Notes: generated from the letters alone by a model not told the origin. A stretch of 64,000 nt of DNA from Sulfurovum sp. (GCA_027068485.1 JAMOSB010000017.1:1-64000), one strand, 5' to 3'; positions 32,386 through 42,185 are shown, counted from the first letter of the stretch. Program-made: numbers and translations.

Positions 32386-33285
32386 ATGGCAGAGAAGAGA
32401 GTAGCGAGTAGAGCAGGATTTGTAGCAGTTGTGGGGCGACCCAATGCGGGGAAGAGTACCCTACTCAACCACCTTGTAGGAGAGAAACTTGCGATGGTCT
32501 CTAAGAAGGCACAAGCGACACGCAAGCGTATGAATATTATCGTAATGCATGAAGAGGCACAGATTATTTTTGTCGATACGCCAGGGATCCATGAACGGGA
32601 GCGTCTGCTCAATAAGTTTATGCTCGATGAGGCACTCAAGGCGATGGGAGATAGTGATCTGATTATTTTTCTTGCACCCATTACAGACAAACTGGCAGAG
32701 TATGAGAAGTTTTTAGAGACTCCCCAAGCCAAAGGGGTCAAGCATATTATTGTCTTGACCAAGATAGACCATGTCAAGCAGGGGGATATCCTCGCAAAAC
32801 TAGGTGAGTATCAGAAGTATCAAGATCGTTTTGAGGCATTGATCCCTTTTAGTGTCAATAAGCGAGTGGGTAAAGCGCAACTGCTCAATGCAATTGCCAA
32901 AGAGCTTCCCCACTCTCCTTTCCTCTACGATACAGAGATACTTACTACGGAGAATATCCGTGATATCTACAAAGAGTTGATTCGTGAATCTATCTTTGAG
33001 AATCTTAGTGATGAGATTCCCTATGAGAGTGATGTGACGATTGAGAGGATTGAAGAGAGTGATGCTCTTGATCGTGTCTATGCAACGATTGTGGTAGAGA
33101 AAGAGACCCAAAAGGGGATGATTGTTGGACAGCAAGGGAGTGGGATTAAGCGTGTAGGAAAGTTTGCTCGTGAGCAGATGGTACACTTCTCTGGTAAAAA
33201 GATCTTTTTAGACCTACATGTCTCGGTCAAGAAGGGGTGGAGTAAAAATAGAGAGAGTTTGGAAGAGTTTGGTTATATAGTTTAG
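32386..33285 (+). CDS. era: GTPase Era
   Basis: A 299-residue GTPase for 16S rRNA maturation and 30S assembly. G1 is VVGRPNAGKSTLLNHL, G3 DTPGIHE, G4 LTKIDHV. The KH domain near the C-terminus contains MIVGQQGSGIKRVGKFAREQ. ATG 32386 is chosen for the GGGAGC ribosome site; a GTG at 32374 would only add four residues. Nineteen bases separate it from hslU. Confidence 0.96.
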   Translation: MAEKRVASRAGFVAVVGRPNAGKSTLLNHLVGEKLAMVSKKAQATRKRMNIIVMHEEAQIIFVDTPGIHERERLLNKFMLDEALKAMGDSDLIIFLAPITDKLAEYEKFLETPQAKGVKHIIVLTKIDHVKQGDILAKLGEYQKYQDRFEALIPFSVNKRVGKAQLLNAIAKELPHSPFLYDTEILTTENIRDIYKELIRESIFENLSDEIPYESDVTIERIEESDALDRVYATIVVEKETQKGMIVGQQGSGIKRVGKFAREQMVHFSGKKIFLDLHVSVKKGWSKNRESLEEFGYIV

Positions 33286-33329
33286 ATCAATGCTTACGGG
33301 TGCTAAGATGGTTTTAATATTATAACATA

Positions 33330-33335
33330 TATAAT
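33330..33335 (+). promoter_or_regulatory. -10 element for the transformation/secretion operon
   Basis: TATAAT in CATATATAATCGG lies 27 bases before the first gene's start, whose ribosome site is GAAGGAAG. It suggests that the operon is transcribed separately from era. Confidence 0.5.
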
Positions 33336-33361
33336 CGGTTAACAAACGAAGGAAGTGATGA

Positions 33362-34903
33362 ATGTTTTTGAAAAAAAGTTCTCCAAAAGAATCAAAATCT
33401 AACATACAAAATGTTGTTACGCTCAACGCATATACAGGTAAAAGCTACCTCTTTAAAGGAGAGGCATTTCAAGCGTTGCCCAAAGCGAAATATAATACTT
33501 CAAATTTTGTCACATCCTATGTACGCAATAGGGATATGATTAGTACCACTGTTGCGCTCAGCTCCTCAGTGACAGAAGAGGATATCCCCGATATCCTTGA
33601 GATTAAAGCCTATGAAGATCTCAGCCTTGATCAAGCAAGCAGTTACAATATCTCTTGGATAGAGCTTGAAAATGACCGAGATGAGCGAGAGTTTTTCCTC
33701 TTTGTTATTGAGCTAGAGATACTTGATGAACTCTTCTTACCGATCAAAGAGGAGATCAAGTATCTTGACCTCATTGTCCCCGCACCCCTACTCTACAAAA
33801 CACTCTACAAACGAGAGATCCTTCGTAATGAGGGAACCCACTGTTTTGTCTACTTCACCAAGCAAGATGCCTTTGTCACCTTCTATCGTGATGGGCAGTA
33901 TCTCTACTCTAAAAGTATTGGCTACTCTCTCGAGCAGATGTATGAGAAGTATTGTGAGATTACAGGGGAGACGGTCGATGAGAAGGCGTTCTATACCGTC
34001 ATAGAGAAAGAGGGGCTCAAGGTAACCGATGGTGACTATCAGCAGAATCTAACCAAGATCTTCTTGGAGGTCTTTAACAGTATCAACGATATTGTGATCT
34101 ATACCAAAAGAGCTTTTGAGCTAGAGTCAATTGAGCATATGTTTATCGGTTCGGTCTTGGGGCCTATCTCGGGACTCAATGAGTATAGTGAGAACTACTT
34201 GGGACTCAACTCTGAAGATATGAACTTTGAGTATGGTGTAGAGAGTGATAGTTGGTATATCGATCAACTCCACTCACTTATGCTACTGACCTCATGGGAC
34301 TTTATGGAGGATGAGAGTAGTACCGTAAACCTCACACTCTATCCGCGTCCACCAGCCTTTATGAATCGTACCAGTGGGCAGTTTATTATGTCAACACTAA
34401 TGGCGATTGTGGCAGGGCTTGCCTATCCACTCTACTTTTTTGCGGGTTCGTATGTCAATGATGCACAGATCTATGCACTTCAAGGGGAGAATAGAGAACT
34501 CAGTGCAGAGACTAAAAAGTTTAAAAAGATCTTAAGTGAGAAGAAAAAGAAGATCTCTGTACTCGATAAAGCCATTGATAAACTAGCGAAGACCTATAAG
34601 GGAAAGACTGAAACACTCACCGCGATCTATGATAAAAAGGTCAATTACCGTTTGAAATCGGGTATGTTTCATACCATCGCAGAGGAGTTGGATAAGTTTG
34701 ATGTCCATATCGATATGCTCTATAGTGAAAATGATACCGTATGGATGTCACTGGTAAGCTCTAATGATAGAAAATTTACACAGTTGATTCAGTACATCTC
34801 AGATAGCCGTTTTGAGGAGATTAAGCAGATTGATATCGAGATGATAGAGAAAGATCCAAAGAGTAGTTACTACAAAGGTCTATTAAAGGTTGATTTAAAA
34901 TGA
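33362..34903 (+). CDS. PilM-PilN-type fusion, inner-membrane platform protein (GspL-like)
   Basis: A 513-residue protein. Residues 1-325 look like a cytoplasmic actin-like PilM/GspL domain. The linker SSTVNLTLYPRP (about 320) corresponds to the N-L-x-P motif at the start of PilN. A membrane helix follows (about 340-360, FIMSTLMAIVAGLAYPLYFF), then a coiled coil (370-415) and a ferredoxin-like end. PilM and PilN are separate in type IV pilus systems; here they are one chain. It heads pilO-pilP-secretin-ATPase genes. In Campylobacter the related Cts system imports DNA during natural transformation. Confidence 0.75.
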   Translation: MFLKKSSPKESKSNIQNVVTLNAYTGKSYLFKGEAFQALPKAKYNTSNFVTSYVRNRDMISTTVALSSSVTEEDIPDILEIKAYEDLSLDQASSYNISWIELENDRDEREFFLFVIELEILDELFLPIKEEIKYLDLIVPAPLLYKTLYKREILRNEGTHCFVYFTKQDAFVTFYRDGQYLYSKSIGYSLEQMYEKYCEITGETVDEKAFYTVIEKEGLKVTDGDYQQNLTKIFLEVFNSINDIVIYTKRAFELESIEHMFIGSVLGPISGLNEYSENYLGLNSEDMNFEYGVESDSWYIDQLHSLMLLTSWDFMEDESSTVNLTLYPRPPAFMNRTSGQFIMSTLMAIVAGLAYPLYFFAGSYVNDAQIYALQGENRELSAETKKFKKILSEKKKKISVLDKAIDKLAKTYKGKTETLTAIYDKKVNYRLKSGMFHTIAEELDKFDVHIDMLYSENDTVWMSLVSSNDRKFTQLIQYISDSRFEEIKQIDIEMIEKDPKSSYYKGLLKVDLK

Positions 34904-35553
34904 AATTCATAGAAGATAAACTTGAAGAGCTCGATGCCTATTTTGAACCACGGCAAGAGAGTGAAAAGTGGATGTTTATTTTGGGTATTGCAGGGGCAAT
35001 TGCCTACCTCGCGTATGCCTTTCTACTTCCCTACTCTGAGCAGATTTTTAAAAAGAGTGAGACAGATAAAAAGAGTATCCAAAAACTGATAGCAGATAAC
35101 AATATCTATCTTAACTCTATTACTGTAGGGGGTGATCGTAACTACTATGTGAAGAAGTATAGTCAGGATATCATCAACAAAGAAAGGGAGAAGAAGAGTC
35201 TTCAAGAACGGATTTTATTTATCGATAAAAACCTACAGAAACTCTCTGATATGCTTTTTAATGAGAAGAGTTGGTCAATCTTTTTGAACTCTATTACGGA
35301 GAAGGCTGAGGTACAAAATGTTGATATCCAGTATATCAAAAATAGATTTGTGGATAACAATGGTAGCTTTGGGTATGTACTAGAGATTGGGGTTGGATGT
35401 ATTGGTGAGTATAAAGGGATTGTAAAGTTTATCAATGAACTAGAGCAAAATGTTTTGGTTACAGATATCTATGGAGCAAAGTTCTCCCTTGATGAGAATA
35501 CCTCTAAAATTTTAGCCGATATCAATATCTCAGTCTGGGGGGTAAATAGATAA
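34900..35553 (+). CDS. PilO-like platform protein
   Basis: A 217-residue protein with one membrane helix (about 27-46, FILGIAGAIAYLAYAFLLPY), a coiled coil (about 50-115) and a C-terminal ferredoxin-like domain, the PilO/GspM layout. It overlaps the PilM-PilN fusion by four bases and the PilP-like gene by one. It would pair with the PilN part across the inner membrane. Sequence similarity to PilO is weak; the call rests on architecture and position. Confidence 0.72.
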   Translation: MKFIEDKLEELDAYFEPRQESEKWMFILGIAGAIAYLAYAFLLPYSEQIFKKSETDKKSIQKLIADNNIYLNSITVGGDRNYYVKKYSQDIINKEREKKSLQERILFIDKNLQKLSDMLFNEKSWSIFLNSITEKAEVQNVDIQYIKNRFVDNNGSFGYVLEIGVGCIGEYKGIVKFINELEQNVLVTDIYGAKFSLDENTSKILADINISVWGVNR

Positions 35554-35972
35554 TGCAAAAACTATTTTTTATGATTTTTATCTGCTTTAGTGGGTTGGTT
35601 CTAGCCGATTTGAGTGTCGAGCAGATTGAGGAGATGACAACAAAAATACACCTTAAACGAGAGGGGATTAAACTCTCTACACTTGAGACAACCAAGGAGC
35701 CTTTTGTGGTAGCAGAACGCACCAGTAATGTCACAGTCTATAAGGTACCTGTGATTAAGCAAAAAGAAGCGGTAAAGTTGGTACTCCATGCGTTATTAAA
35801 TGGTAGAGCCTATATCAATGATGGCTGGAAGAGTCTAGATGAGGTGGTTATGGGCTATACGGTAAAGTTTATTGGAAAAAGAGGCGTGGTTCTTCGTAAT
35901 GGAAATCATGTAAAAAAATTGCTCCTTCATAAAGAGGGAGAGAGTTTTATTAAGTTAGAAGAGAGGAAATAG
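35553..35972 (+). CDS. Small periplasmic PilP/CtsR-like protein
   Basis: A 139-residue protein with a signal peptide (about 3-19, LFFMIFICFSGLVLADL) and a beta-rich domain from about residue 70 (GYTVKFIGKRGVVLRNGNH) that resembles the HR domain of PilP/GspC, a strand order ending with residues that read out as V-x-L. PilP links the PilN/PilO platform to the secretin encoded next. No lipobox Cys is seen, unlike classical PilP. Confidence 0.68.
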   Translation: MQKLFFMIFICFSGLVLADLSVEQIEEMTTKIHLKREGIKLSTLETTKEPFVVAERTSNVTVYKVPVIKQKEAVKLVLHALLNGRAYINDGWKSLDEVVMGYTVKFIGKRGVVLRNGNHVKKLLLHKEGESFIKLEERK

Positions 35973-35977
35973 TAGAG

Positions 35978-37531
35978 ATGATAAAAAGAGGAAAAGTAGG
36001 CATAAAGCTTATGGTAGTATTGGGTATGCTAATAGGAGCGATGAGTAGTCTATCGGCTACAAGTTGTTCATCAAAGCTCTTTTCGGTAACAATAGATAGT
36101 AAACTTACAATTAGTGATGTGATTGATAATCTTGCAGATACCTGTGAACTCACTGTGGTCGTACGAGATGACGCAGCCAAGAAGCGTATGAATAAAAATC
36201 TCTACTATGTGAAGCTCAAAAATAGTACACTCAATGGTTTTTTAAATACGATTTTGAAAGATAATGATCTCTACTATACCCTTCGTGGTAATAAATTGAC
36301 CATCTCTTATCTTATTACACGCACTTTCCGTATTCACTATATCTCAGGGAGTCGGATCGGTAAGAGTTTGGCCAATGTCACTATCGCTAACTCTAGTAAT
36401 GGGGCCTCTAGCGATGCTGCGAGTAGCTCTAAGACAGGTATCTCTATTGAGAGTAGTGATGAGTTTAAGTTTTGGGAGACTGTGGAGCAGGAGATTCAGC
36501 GTATTTTGATTGGTGCGGGTGATGGCAGTACACACTATGTGAAGTCGGGAGAGACTTGGACAGGACCTGATGGTAAAGTGTGGGAGTATAATCCACTCGC
36601 ACCGATTGTCAATCCTGATGCGGGAATGGTCACGGTCACAGGTACGGATAGACAGATCAATCGGGTTACGCGTTATATTCGTGCCTTGACAGCTCAGATG
36701 AAGTCACAGGTATTGATCGATGTGCGTATCTTAACAGTCACTTTTGATAACTCAAAGACTTCAGGGGTTGACTGGTCTCAGCTCTATGGATTACAAAACC
36801 TCACCATCAATACACTTGCAATGGCTCAAGAGGATGTCGCATCTTATAGCTTTGGTGAGGGTGAGAGCAGTATGACAACAGGTGGTGATGCCCCAAGTAA
36901 TGCTAAAGTGATACAGTTTAGTGGTAGTACAGAGGTTTCAGAGGTGGTGAAGTTCTTACATACCCAAGGGGATGTAAAGTCGATCTCTAGCCCACGGGTG
37001 ATGACACTCAATAACCAGCCTGCACTCATCTCTGTTGGTAAAGAACTCTTCTATAAGATCAAGTCAAGTAGTACGGCTAGTAGTGGTGGGGGATCGGTTG
37101 CTGCGGAAGGTGAAACAGTCGACTCTGTCTTTGCGGGTATCTTGCTTGATATCACACCAGAGATCAACCCTAACGGGATGATTACACTGAAGGTCAACCC
37201 CTCAATCTCTGATACTGTCAACACCGTTACCAGTGATGCAGGTGTGCGTTCTATACCACCAGATCTTATCCGTAGACAGATTGCATCGGTGATCAAGGTG
37301 AGAGATGGCGATCATGCGATTTTAGGTGGACTCATCTTCTCTCGTAGTGGTATCAAAGAGAATAAAATCCCACTTTTAGGGGATCTGCCTCTCTTGGGTA
37401 ATGTCTTTAAGCATGAGGAGAAGATTGATACGGTTGAGGAGTTGGTGTTGATTGTGACACCACATATTGTCAAAAATAATAAATCAATCTCATTGAAAGA
37501 TTTAGGGTATACCAAGCTCAATGAAAAGTAA
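35978..37531 (+). CDS. Secretin of MshL/PilQ/CtsD type
   Basis: A 517-residue outer-membrane secretin that forms the gated exit or entry pore. It has a signal peptide (about 8-27), an N-terminal STN-like segment (LTISDVIDNLADTCELTVVV), an N1-like domain, then the secretin core with SQVLIDVRILTVTFDNS, VKSISSPRVMTLNNQPALI, and the final IPLLGDLPLLGNVFKHEEK block. A Ser/Gly-rich linker is at about 137-155. It overlaps the ATPase gene by 11 bases. Confidence 0.9.
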   Translation: MIKRGKVGIKLMVVLGMLIGAMSSLSATSCSSKLFSVTIDSKLTISDVIDNLADTCELTVVVRDDAAKKRMNKNLYYVKLKNSTLNGFLNTILKDNDLYYTLRGNKLTISYLITRTFRIHYISGSRIGKSLANVTIANSSNGASSDAASSSKTGISIESSDEFKFWETVEQEIQRILIGAGDGSTHYVKSGETWTGPDGKVWEYNPLAPIVNPDAGMVTVTGTDRQINRVTRYIRALTAQMKSQVLIDVRILTVTFDNSKTSGVDWSQLYGLQNLTINTLAMAQEDVASYSFGEGESSMTTGGDAPSNAKVIQFSGSTEVSEVVKFLHTQGDVKSISSPRVMTLNNQPALISVGKELFYKIKSSSTASSGGGSVAAEGETVDSVFAGILLDITPEINPNGMITLKVNPSISDTVNTVTSDAGVRSIPPDLIRRQIASVIKVRDGDHAILGGLIFSRSGIKENKIPLLGDLPLLGNVFKHEEKIDTVEELVLIVTPHIVKNNKSISLKDLGYTKLNEK

Positions 37532-38333
37532 ATACCAAGTAGCTAAAAATGTCTTTTTGGACTCGATTGATATTAGTGACTATATTGAGTTAGACTCCTC
37601 TACCAAAGCCTATACACAGCTCAAGCATAGTATTGAGAAGCCACTGAAGATGATTTTACTCTTTGGTAGACCAGGGACAGGAAAGAGTATCCTCCTCAAC
37701 CGTCTACAAGATAAGCTTAAGTACCAAAAAGAGATTCACTACTTTGCGACCCCCGCAATTACAGAGAAAGAGTTTTTTCGCAAACTCTTTAAGGTCTTGA
37801 CGAAAAAAGACCTTCCCCATAGTACAGAAGTGAACTTCTCTGCATTGGTTGATTTCTGTAAAGAGCTTCGGGGAGAGCGGGAGATTATCATCCTCTTAGA
37901 TGAGGCACAGATGTATAGTGGTGAGATTATGGAGAAGATACGCCTTCTCTCCGATAGTCGTGCAGTGAAGTTTGTGGTAGCACTTCACCAAACTGATGAT
38001 GAGGAGTTAATTGCCAAAGAGCATTTTCAGACACGCATTTGGGAGACGATTGAACTCAAGAATGCTTCACGAGAAGAGCTTACGGTCTATGTACATAAAA
38101 AGCTTCTCAAAAGAAACCTTTTTGACATTGCAGATAGTATCAAGGAGAATAATATGAAGCTTATTCATACCTTTACCAAAGGAAACTATAGAGAGTGTAA
38201 TAAACTCCTCTTTACACTCTTTGAGATTTGTGAGTATTATGATGAGAATGATAGTTCAAAGCTCAATGAGAGCCATATCCCACAACGACTCATTGAGATG
38301 GCTGGTTTGAAGTTGGGGTATATTCATGTATGA
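37521..38333 (+). CDS. AAA ATPase of the ExeA/MshM/CtsP type
   Basis: A 270-residue ATPase. Walker A is LLFGRPGTGKSILLNRL and Walker B EIIILLDEAQMYSG; the sensor region follows in KFVVALHQTDDEELI. ExeA/MshM-type ATPases help assemble the secretin, often through a peptidoglycan-binding domain, which is absent here. CtsP of Campylobacter is a comparable stand-alone ATPase needed for transformation. It overlaps the secretin by 11 and the next gene by 8 bases. Confidence 0.83.
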   Translation: MKSKYQVAKNVFLDSIDISDYIELDSSTKAYTQLKHSIEKPLKMILLFGRPGTGKSILLNRLQDKLKYQKEIHYFATPAITEKEFFRKLFKVLTKKDLPHSTEVNFSALVDFCKELRGEREIIILLDEAQMYSGEIMEKIRLLSDSRAVKFVVALHQTDDEELIAKEHFQTRIWETIELKNASREELTVYVHKKLLKRNLFDIADSIKENNMKLIHTFTKGNYRECNKLLFTLFEICEYYDENDSSKLNESHIPQRLIEMAGLKLGYIHV

Positions 38334-39018
38334 TATCAAGCCCTTAGAGGAGCAGTGGGTAGCTTATAAGAGAAAGCAGAGACGACCTTTTGTACTAGGA
38401 GGGTTTGCACTGGTAGTAGTGATGGGAGCATCACTCTTTTTAGTTGATTTCAAAGAGCTTAATAGGAACCTACTCTCAGAGTTTACTAGCCAACCTAAAC
38501 CAGTTGTTCAGGCAGATAAACTCCTTATTACTCCTGCCTTTGATAGCTTGCTACTGAATGAACCAACCAAAAGAGCTAAAGTAGCATTGATTACAACGCA
38601 AGGGCATAATCTCATAGAGATTAGTGAAGCTCCAAGTAGTGAAGAGGATATAGAGCTGATAGCTCCACCAGAAGTCCCCTCAAAGCCTAGAGTTAAGATA
38701 GATCTCAATATTACCAAAACGGAGAGTTTGAGTGCTTACAAAGATGTAGAGAAGCAGTTTTTAACCGCACCTGATCCAGATAATTCACTCTTCCTTGCAC
38801 GCAACTACTACCGCCTAGGGAAGTATCGAAAAGCAGAGTATTGGGCATTAGAGACCAATAAGATTGATGATAATATAGAGGAGAGTTGGTTGCTCTTCGC
38901 TAAAGCCAAACTCAAATTGGGGCGTAGAGAGGATGCTGTTGCTATCCTAAGTAGCTATATAAAGAGCTCAAAATCTTCAAAAGCGAAAGAATTACTCGAT
39001 AGAATAAAAAAAGATTAA
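38326..39018 (+). CDS. Membrane-anchored TPR protein (MshN-like)
   Basis: A 230-residue protein with a short cytosolic start, one membrane helix (about 22-43, FVLGGFALVVVMGASLFLVD), a long acidic linker and a C-terminal pair of TPR-like repeats (about 150-228, LFLARNYYRLGKYRKAEYWA then SWLLFAKAKLKLGRREDAVA). The position between secretin-ATPase and GspE matches MshN of mannose-sensitive pilus loci. It probably scaffolds periplasmic parts. Confidence 0.72.
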   Translation: MYDIKPLEEQWVAYKRKQRRPFVLGGFALVVVMGASLFLVDFKELNRNLLSEFTSQPKPVVQADKLLITPAFDSLLLNEPTKRAKVALITTQGHNLIEISEAPSSEEDIELIAPPEVPSKPRVKIDLNITKTESLSAYKDVEKQFLTAPDPDNSLFLARNYYRLGKYRKAEYWALETNKIDDNIEESWLLFAKAKLKLGRREDAVAILSSYIKSSKSSKAKELLDRIKKD

Positions 39019-39019
39019 G

Positions 39020-39025
39020 TATAAT
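39020..39025 (+). promoter_or_regulatory. Possible internal promoter before the GspE-like gene
   Basis: TATAAT in AAGTATAATATCTC directly follows the TPR gene and lies 32 bases before the next start. It may give extra transcription of the ATPase and platform genes. No clear -35 is seen. Confidence 0.4.
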
Positions 39026-39057
39026 ATCTCTACAAAAAAGATAAGAAGGCTGTTGAA

Positions 39058-40794
39058 ATGGTAAAACTTATTGAGATAATGTTAAAAGAGAAGCTAATTA
39101 CCAAAGAGGCAATCTCAACATTAGTAAGAAGCAGACCACCTAAAAAGATATCCTTTGCGAACCTTTTGGCTGAGAATATGACTGATCTGCATACAGTTGA
39201 ACTCTTTCTTGCCAAGAAGATACGCCAAGGGGTGATTACCCTACGACACCTTGAGAAGATAGAGGGGATTGATATCACCCCGATTCTTGAAGAGGTTGCC
39301 AAAGAGCTTCGTATTGAGTATATTGATCTTGATGATGTTGAGATTGATATGAAACTCTTCTCTAAACTCCCCTACAAACAGCTCATCAAATACAATATCA
39401 TCCCAATCGAAGAGGGGGAGCTTCATATTCTCATCGTCTTTGATGATCCGTTGGATATGGAGGCACAAGATGCCATTCAGCGACTCTTCCCTAAAAAGCC
39501 TATTAAGATCGCTATTGCTAAACCGATGCAGATTAGTCAGCATCTCCAACGCCTAGAGATCAATGAGAGTGTTAAGGGACTCGTCTCTGCTATCCGTGAT
39601 GACCTTACCAAAAAATCGGGTAAAGAGAAAGATGATGAGTCTCCTGCGGTACTCAAGCTGATTGATATTATCTTGAAGTCAGCTATCTATGCAGGGGCGA
39701 GTGATATCCATATCGAAGCGACAGAGAAGAATGCTATTGTTCGGGAGCGGGTTGATGGGATGTTGCGTCAGAGTTTTGTCTTTGATAAAGATATTTTTAA
39801 TCCTCTTGCCTCACGAATGAAGCTCCTCTCTAATCTTGATATTGCAGAGAAGCGAAAACCCCAAGATGGGAGGTTCTCTACGACAGTGGGTAAGAAACCC
39901 TTTGACTTTAGGGTCTCAACCCTCCCGACCATCTATGGTGAGTCGATTGTTTTGAGGATTCTTGATACCTCTAAAGCGATGATTAAACTTGAAGATGCGG
40001 GGATGAGTAAATTCTGTTATGATCGATTTTCCGAGGCGATTAAAGCACCCTATGGGATTGTCCTTGTTACTGGACCTACGGGGTCTGGTAAGACCACAAC
40101 CCTCTATGGTGCGCTTAATGCGATTAAGGATATCAAAGATAAGATTATCACCGTAGAGGATCCTGTAGAGTACCAGATGGGGGGGCTTCAGCAGGTGCAG
40201 GTGCGTGCCAATGTTGGATTGAGCTTTGCTGCGGCACTTAAATCGATCTTGAGACAAGATCCCGATAAGATTATGATTGGGGAGATTCGGGATCAAGAGA
40301 CCTTGCGTATCGCCATTCAAGCAGCCCTTACAGGTCACTTGGTACTCTCAACCCTGCACACCAATGATGCGATCTCTGCGGTGACACGGATCTTGGATAT
40401 GGGGATAGAGGAGTATCTAGTGAGTGGGGCGTTGGTTGCGATACAAGCACAGCGACTGGTACGAAAGATCTGTACCCACTGTAAGAAAGAGACGATACTC
40501 CAAGAGAAGCTTCTCAAAGATGTCAAAAAGTATCTTCCTGAGAACCCTACCTTCTATATCGGAGAGGGGTGTAAAGAGTGTGGACATAGTGGCTACTCAG
40601 GAAGAGAGATGATCTCTGAGGTCTTGACTATTAGTGAAGAGTTGGCACGAATGATTGCACGCAACGCCTCCAAAGAGGAGCTGACACAGCAGGCAGTTGC
40701 TGAAGGGTTTGTCAATATGTTTGAAGATGGTGTCGCCAAAGCGATGGATGGTAAATCAACGATCGAAGAGATCTATAGGGTAGCGAGGCTATAA
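39058..40794 (+). CDS. GspE/PilB-type secretion ATPase
   Basis: A 578-residue hexameric ATPase. N-terminal T2SSE domains occupy about 1-190. The motor core has Walker A in LVTGPTGSGKTTTLYGAL, the Asp box, Walker B in KIMIGEIRDQETLRIAIQ and the His box in LTGHLVLSTLHTNDA. A four-Cys zinc finger (CTHCK and CKECG) lies near residues 475-510. It powers pilus-like fibre extension; CtsE is the Campylobacter counterpart in DNA uptake. It ends at the first base of the GspF-like start codon. Confidence 0.95.
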   Translation: MVKLIEIMLKEKLITKEAISTLVRSRPPKKISFANLLAENMTDLHTVELFLAKKIRQGVITLRHLEKIEGIDITPILEEVAKELRIEYIDLDDVEIDMKLFSKLPYKQLIKYNIIPIEEGELHILIVFDDPLDMEAQDAIQRLFPKKPIKIAIAKPMQISQHLQRLEINESVKGLVSAIRDDLTKKSGKEKDDESPAVLKLIDIILKSAIYAGASDIHIEATEKNAIVRERVDGMLRQSFVFDKDIFNPLASRMKLLSNLDIAEKRKPQDGRFSTTVGKKPFDFRVSTLPTIYGESIVLRILDTSKAMIKLEDAGMSKFCYDRFSEAIKAPYGIVLVTGPTGSGKTTTLYGALNAIKDIKDKIITVEDPVEYQMGGLQQVQVRANVGLSFAAALKSILRQDPDKIMIGEIRDQETLRIAIQAALTGHLVLSTLHTNDAISAVTRILDMGIEEYLVSGALVAIQAQRLVRKICTHCKKETILQEKLLKDVKKYLPENPTFYIGEGCKECGHSGYSGREMISEVLTISEELARMIARNASKEELTQQAVAEGFVNMFEDGVAKAMDGKSTIEEIYRVARL

Positions 40795-42038
40795 TGAAGT
40801 ATTTTAATGTAACCGTAATGGAGAAGGGTAAGAAGCGTTTGGAGCTTACTCAGGCAGAGAGTCGGATGGATGCGGTTAAGATTATTAAGTCCAAGTTTCC
40901 CAACGCCTTAGTGACAAAAGCCGTAGAGACAGCCGCACCACTAGAGGATAGTTTTGCAGATTTGATTAAGGGGTTTAAGAAGCACTTCAAAGCCAAAATC
41001 CCTATCAATGACAAAGTCTCAAGTATTCGTCAGATTGCGGTTATGACCGATGCAGGTATCTCGATCACTGATACACTCAAAGATGTTGGAGAGAACACCA
41101 CCAACCCTGGACTTAAAGAGATCTATAGTAAGATGAATAGTGATATTAACGCAGGAAATACAATGGTGGATGCGATGCGTCCCTACACCGATGAGTTTGG
41201 ACATATTGCCTTAGCAATGACTGATCTAGGGGAGCGTACAGGTAATGTCTCTGAGGCGTACCATAAGCTAGCTGATATCCTTGAGACGATTCGAGATAAC
41301 AACAAAAAGTTTAAGAAAGCGATTCGCTCTCCTATGATTACTTTGACTGCGATGGCAGGTGCCTTTACGGTCTTGATTATGGTGGTTGTCCCTAAGTTTA
41401 AGGATATCTTTTCTCGCTTTAAGACAGAACTTCCTATACCTACCCAGATCCTACTTAATCTTGAGTGGGCATTTAGTAACTTTGGTATTTACATTATAAT
41501 AGCATTTGCTGGGTTGATCTCCTTTGTAAAATTCTCTTACAAAAACAATGATGACTTCAAGTTTCAGATGGATAAGTTAATGATCCACCCCAAATTCTTT
41601 ATGATTAATCAAGCAATTTTTCTCTCTACCATGCACAAATACAATCTGGTCTTTGGGGAGCTGGTTAAGTCTGGTATCCCTGTAGCAGAAGCACTCGATA
41701 CCGCAGTTGGGATGGTTACCAATATGGCGATCAAAGAGAAGCTTTTGGGAGTCAATGCCAATATCTCTCGTGGTATGAGTCTGGGTGAAGCACTCGATGA
41801 GACCAAGCTTTACGAAAATATGCTACTTCAGATGATACGGGCTGGGGAGGCAGGTGGACAGTTAGATGCGATGCTTGATAAGGTAACAGAGTATTATGAT
41901 ATGCGTTTTCAAGCCTTTATTGATGGTATCTCTGCGATGATTGAGCCGATTATGGGGGTCTTTGTTGCAGGGCTTGTTCTTTTGATGGCACTAGGTATCT
42001 TTATGCCAATGTGGGATTTGGGTAAAGCTGTAGGCTAA
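40794..42038 (+). CDS. GspF/PilC-type platform protein
   Basis: A 414-residue inner-membrane protein with two repeated T2SSF domains (about 80-200 and 285-405) and three membrane helices (about 185-205, 230-255, 385-405). SIRQIAVMTDAGISITDTLK and the repeat MLLQMIRAGEAGGQLDAMLD are typical. It couples the ATPase to pseudopilin assembly. A terminator follows, so it is the last gene of the operon. No pseudopilin or prepilin peptidase gene lies in the window. Confidence 0.93.
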   Translation: MKYFNVTVMEKGKKRLELTQAESRMDAVKIIKSKFPNALVTKAVETAAPLEDSFADLIKGFKKHFKAKIPINDKVSSIRQIAVMTDAGISITDTLKDVGENTTNPGLKEIYSKMNSDINAGNTMVDAMRPYTDEFGHIALAMTDLGERTGNVSEAYHKLADILETIRDNNKKFKKAIRSPMITLTAMAGAFTVLIMVVVPKFKDIFSRFKTELPIPTQILLNLEWAFSNFGIYIIIAFAGLISFVKFSYKNNDDFKFQMDKLMIHPKFFMINQAIFLSTMHKYNLVFGELVKSGIPVAEALDTAVGMVTNMAIKEKLLGVNANISRGMSLGEALDETKLYENMLLQMIRAGEAGGQLDAMLDKVTEYYDMRFQAFIDGISAMIEPIMGVFVAGLVLLMALGIFMPMWDLGKAVG

Positions 42039-42049
42039 CCCTTGAGCTA

Positions 42050-42081
42050 AGGGTATCCCTCTGGTGGGGTACCCTCTTTTT
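42050..42081 (+). terminator. Rho-independent terminator after the secretion operon
   Basis: AGGGTATCCC (42050-42059) pairs with GGGGTACCCT (42066-42075), one mismatch, around a 6-base loop, and TTTTT follows (42077-42081). An overlapping smaller hairpin (ACCCTT / AAGGGT) lies just upstream, which could compete with it. Confidence 0.8.
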
Positions 42082-42185
42082 AATCCTCTCTTCTCTCCTC
42101 TTAGCTCACCTTTTTTCTCTACGCTATCCTGAGCTTACGGAAGTTTGATATAATAGGGTATATTTCGTTCAAGAAAGGGGTTGGG

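Noticed and set aside
32169-32777. 202-codon minus-strand frame
   Set aside because: It is antisense to hslU and era, both firmly identified.
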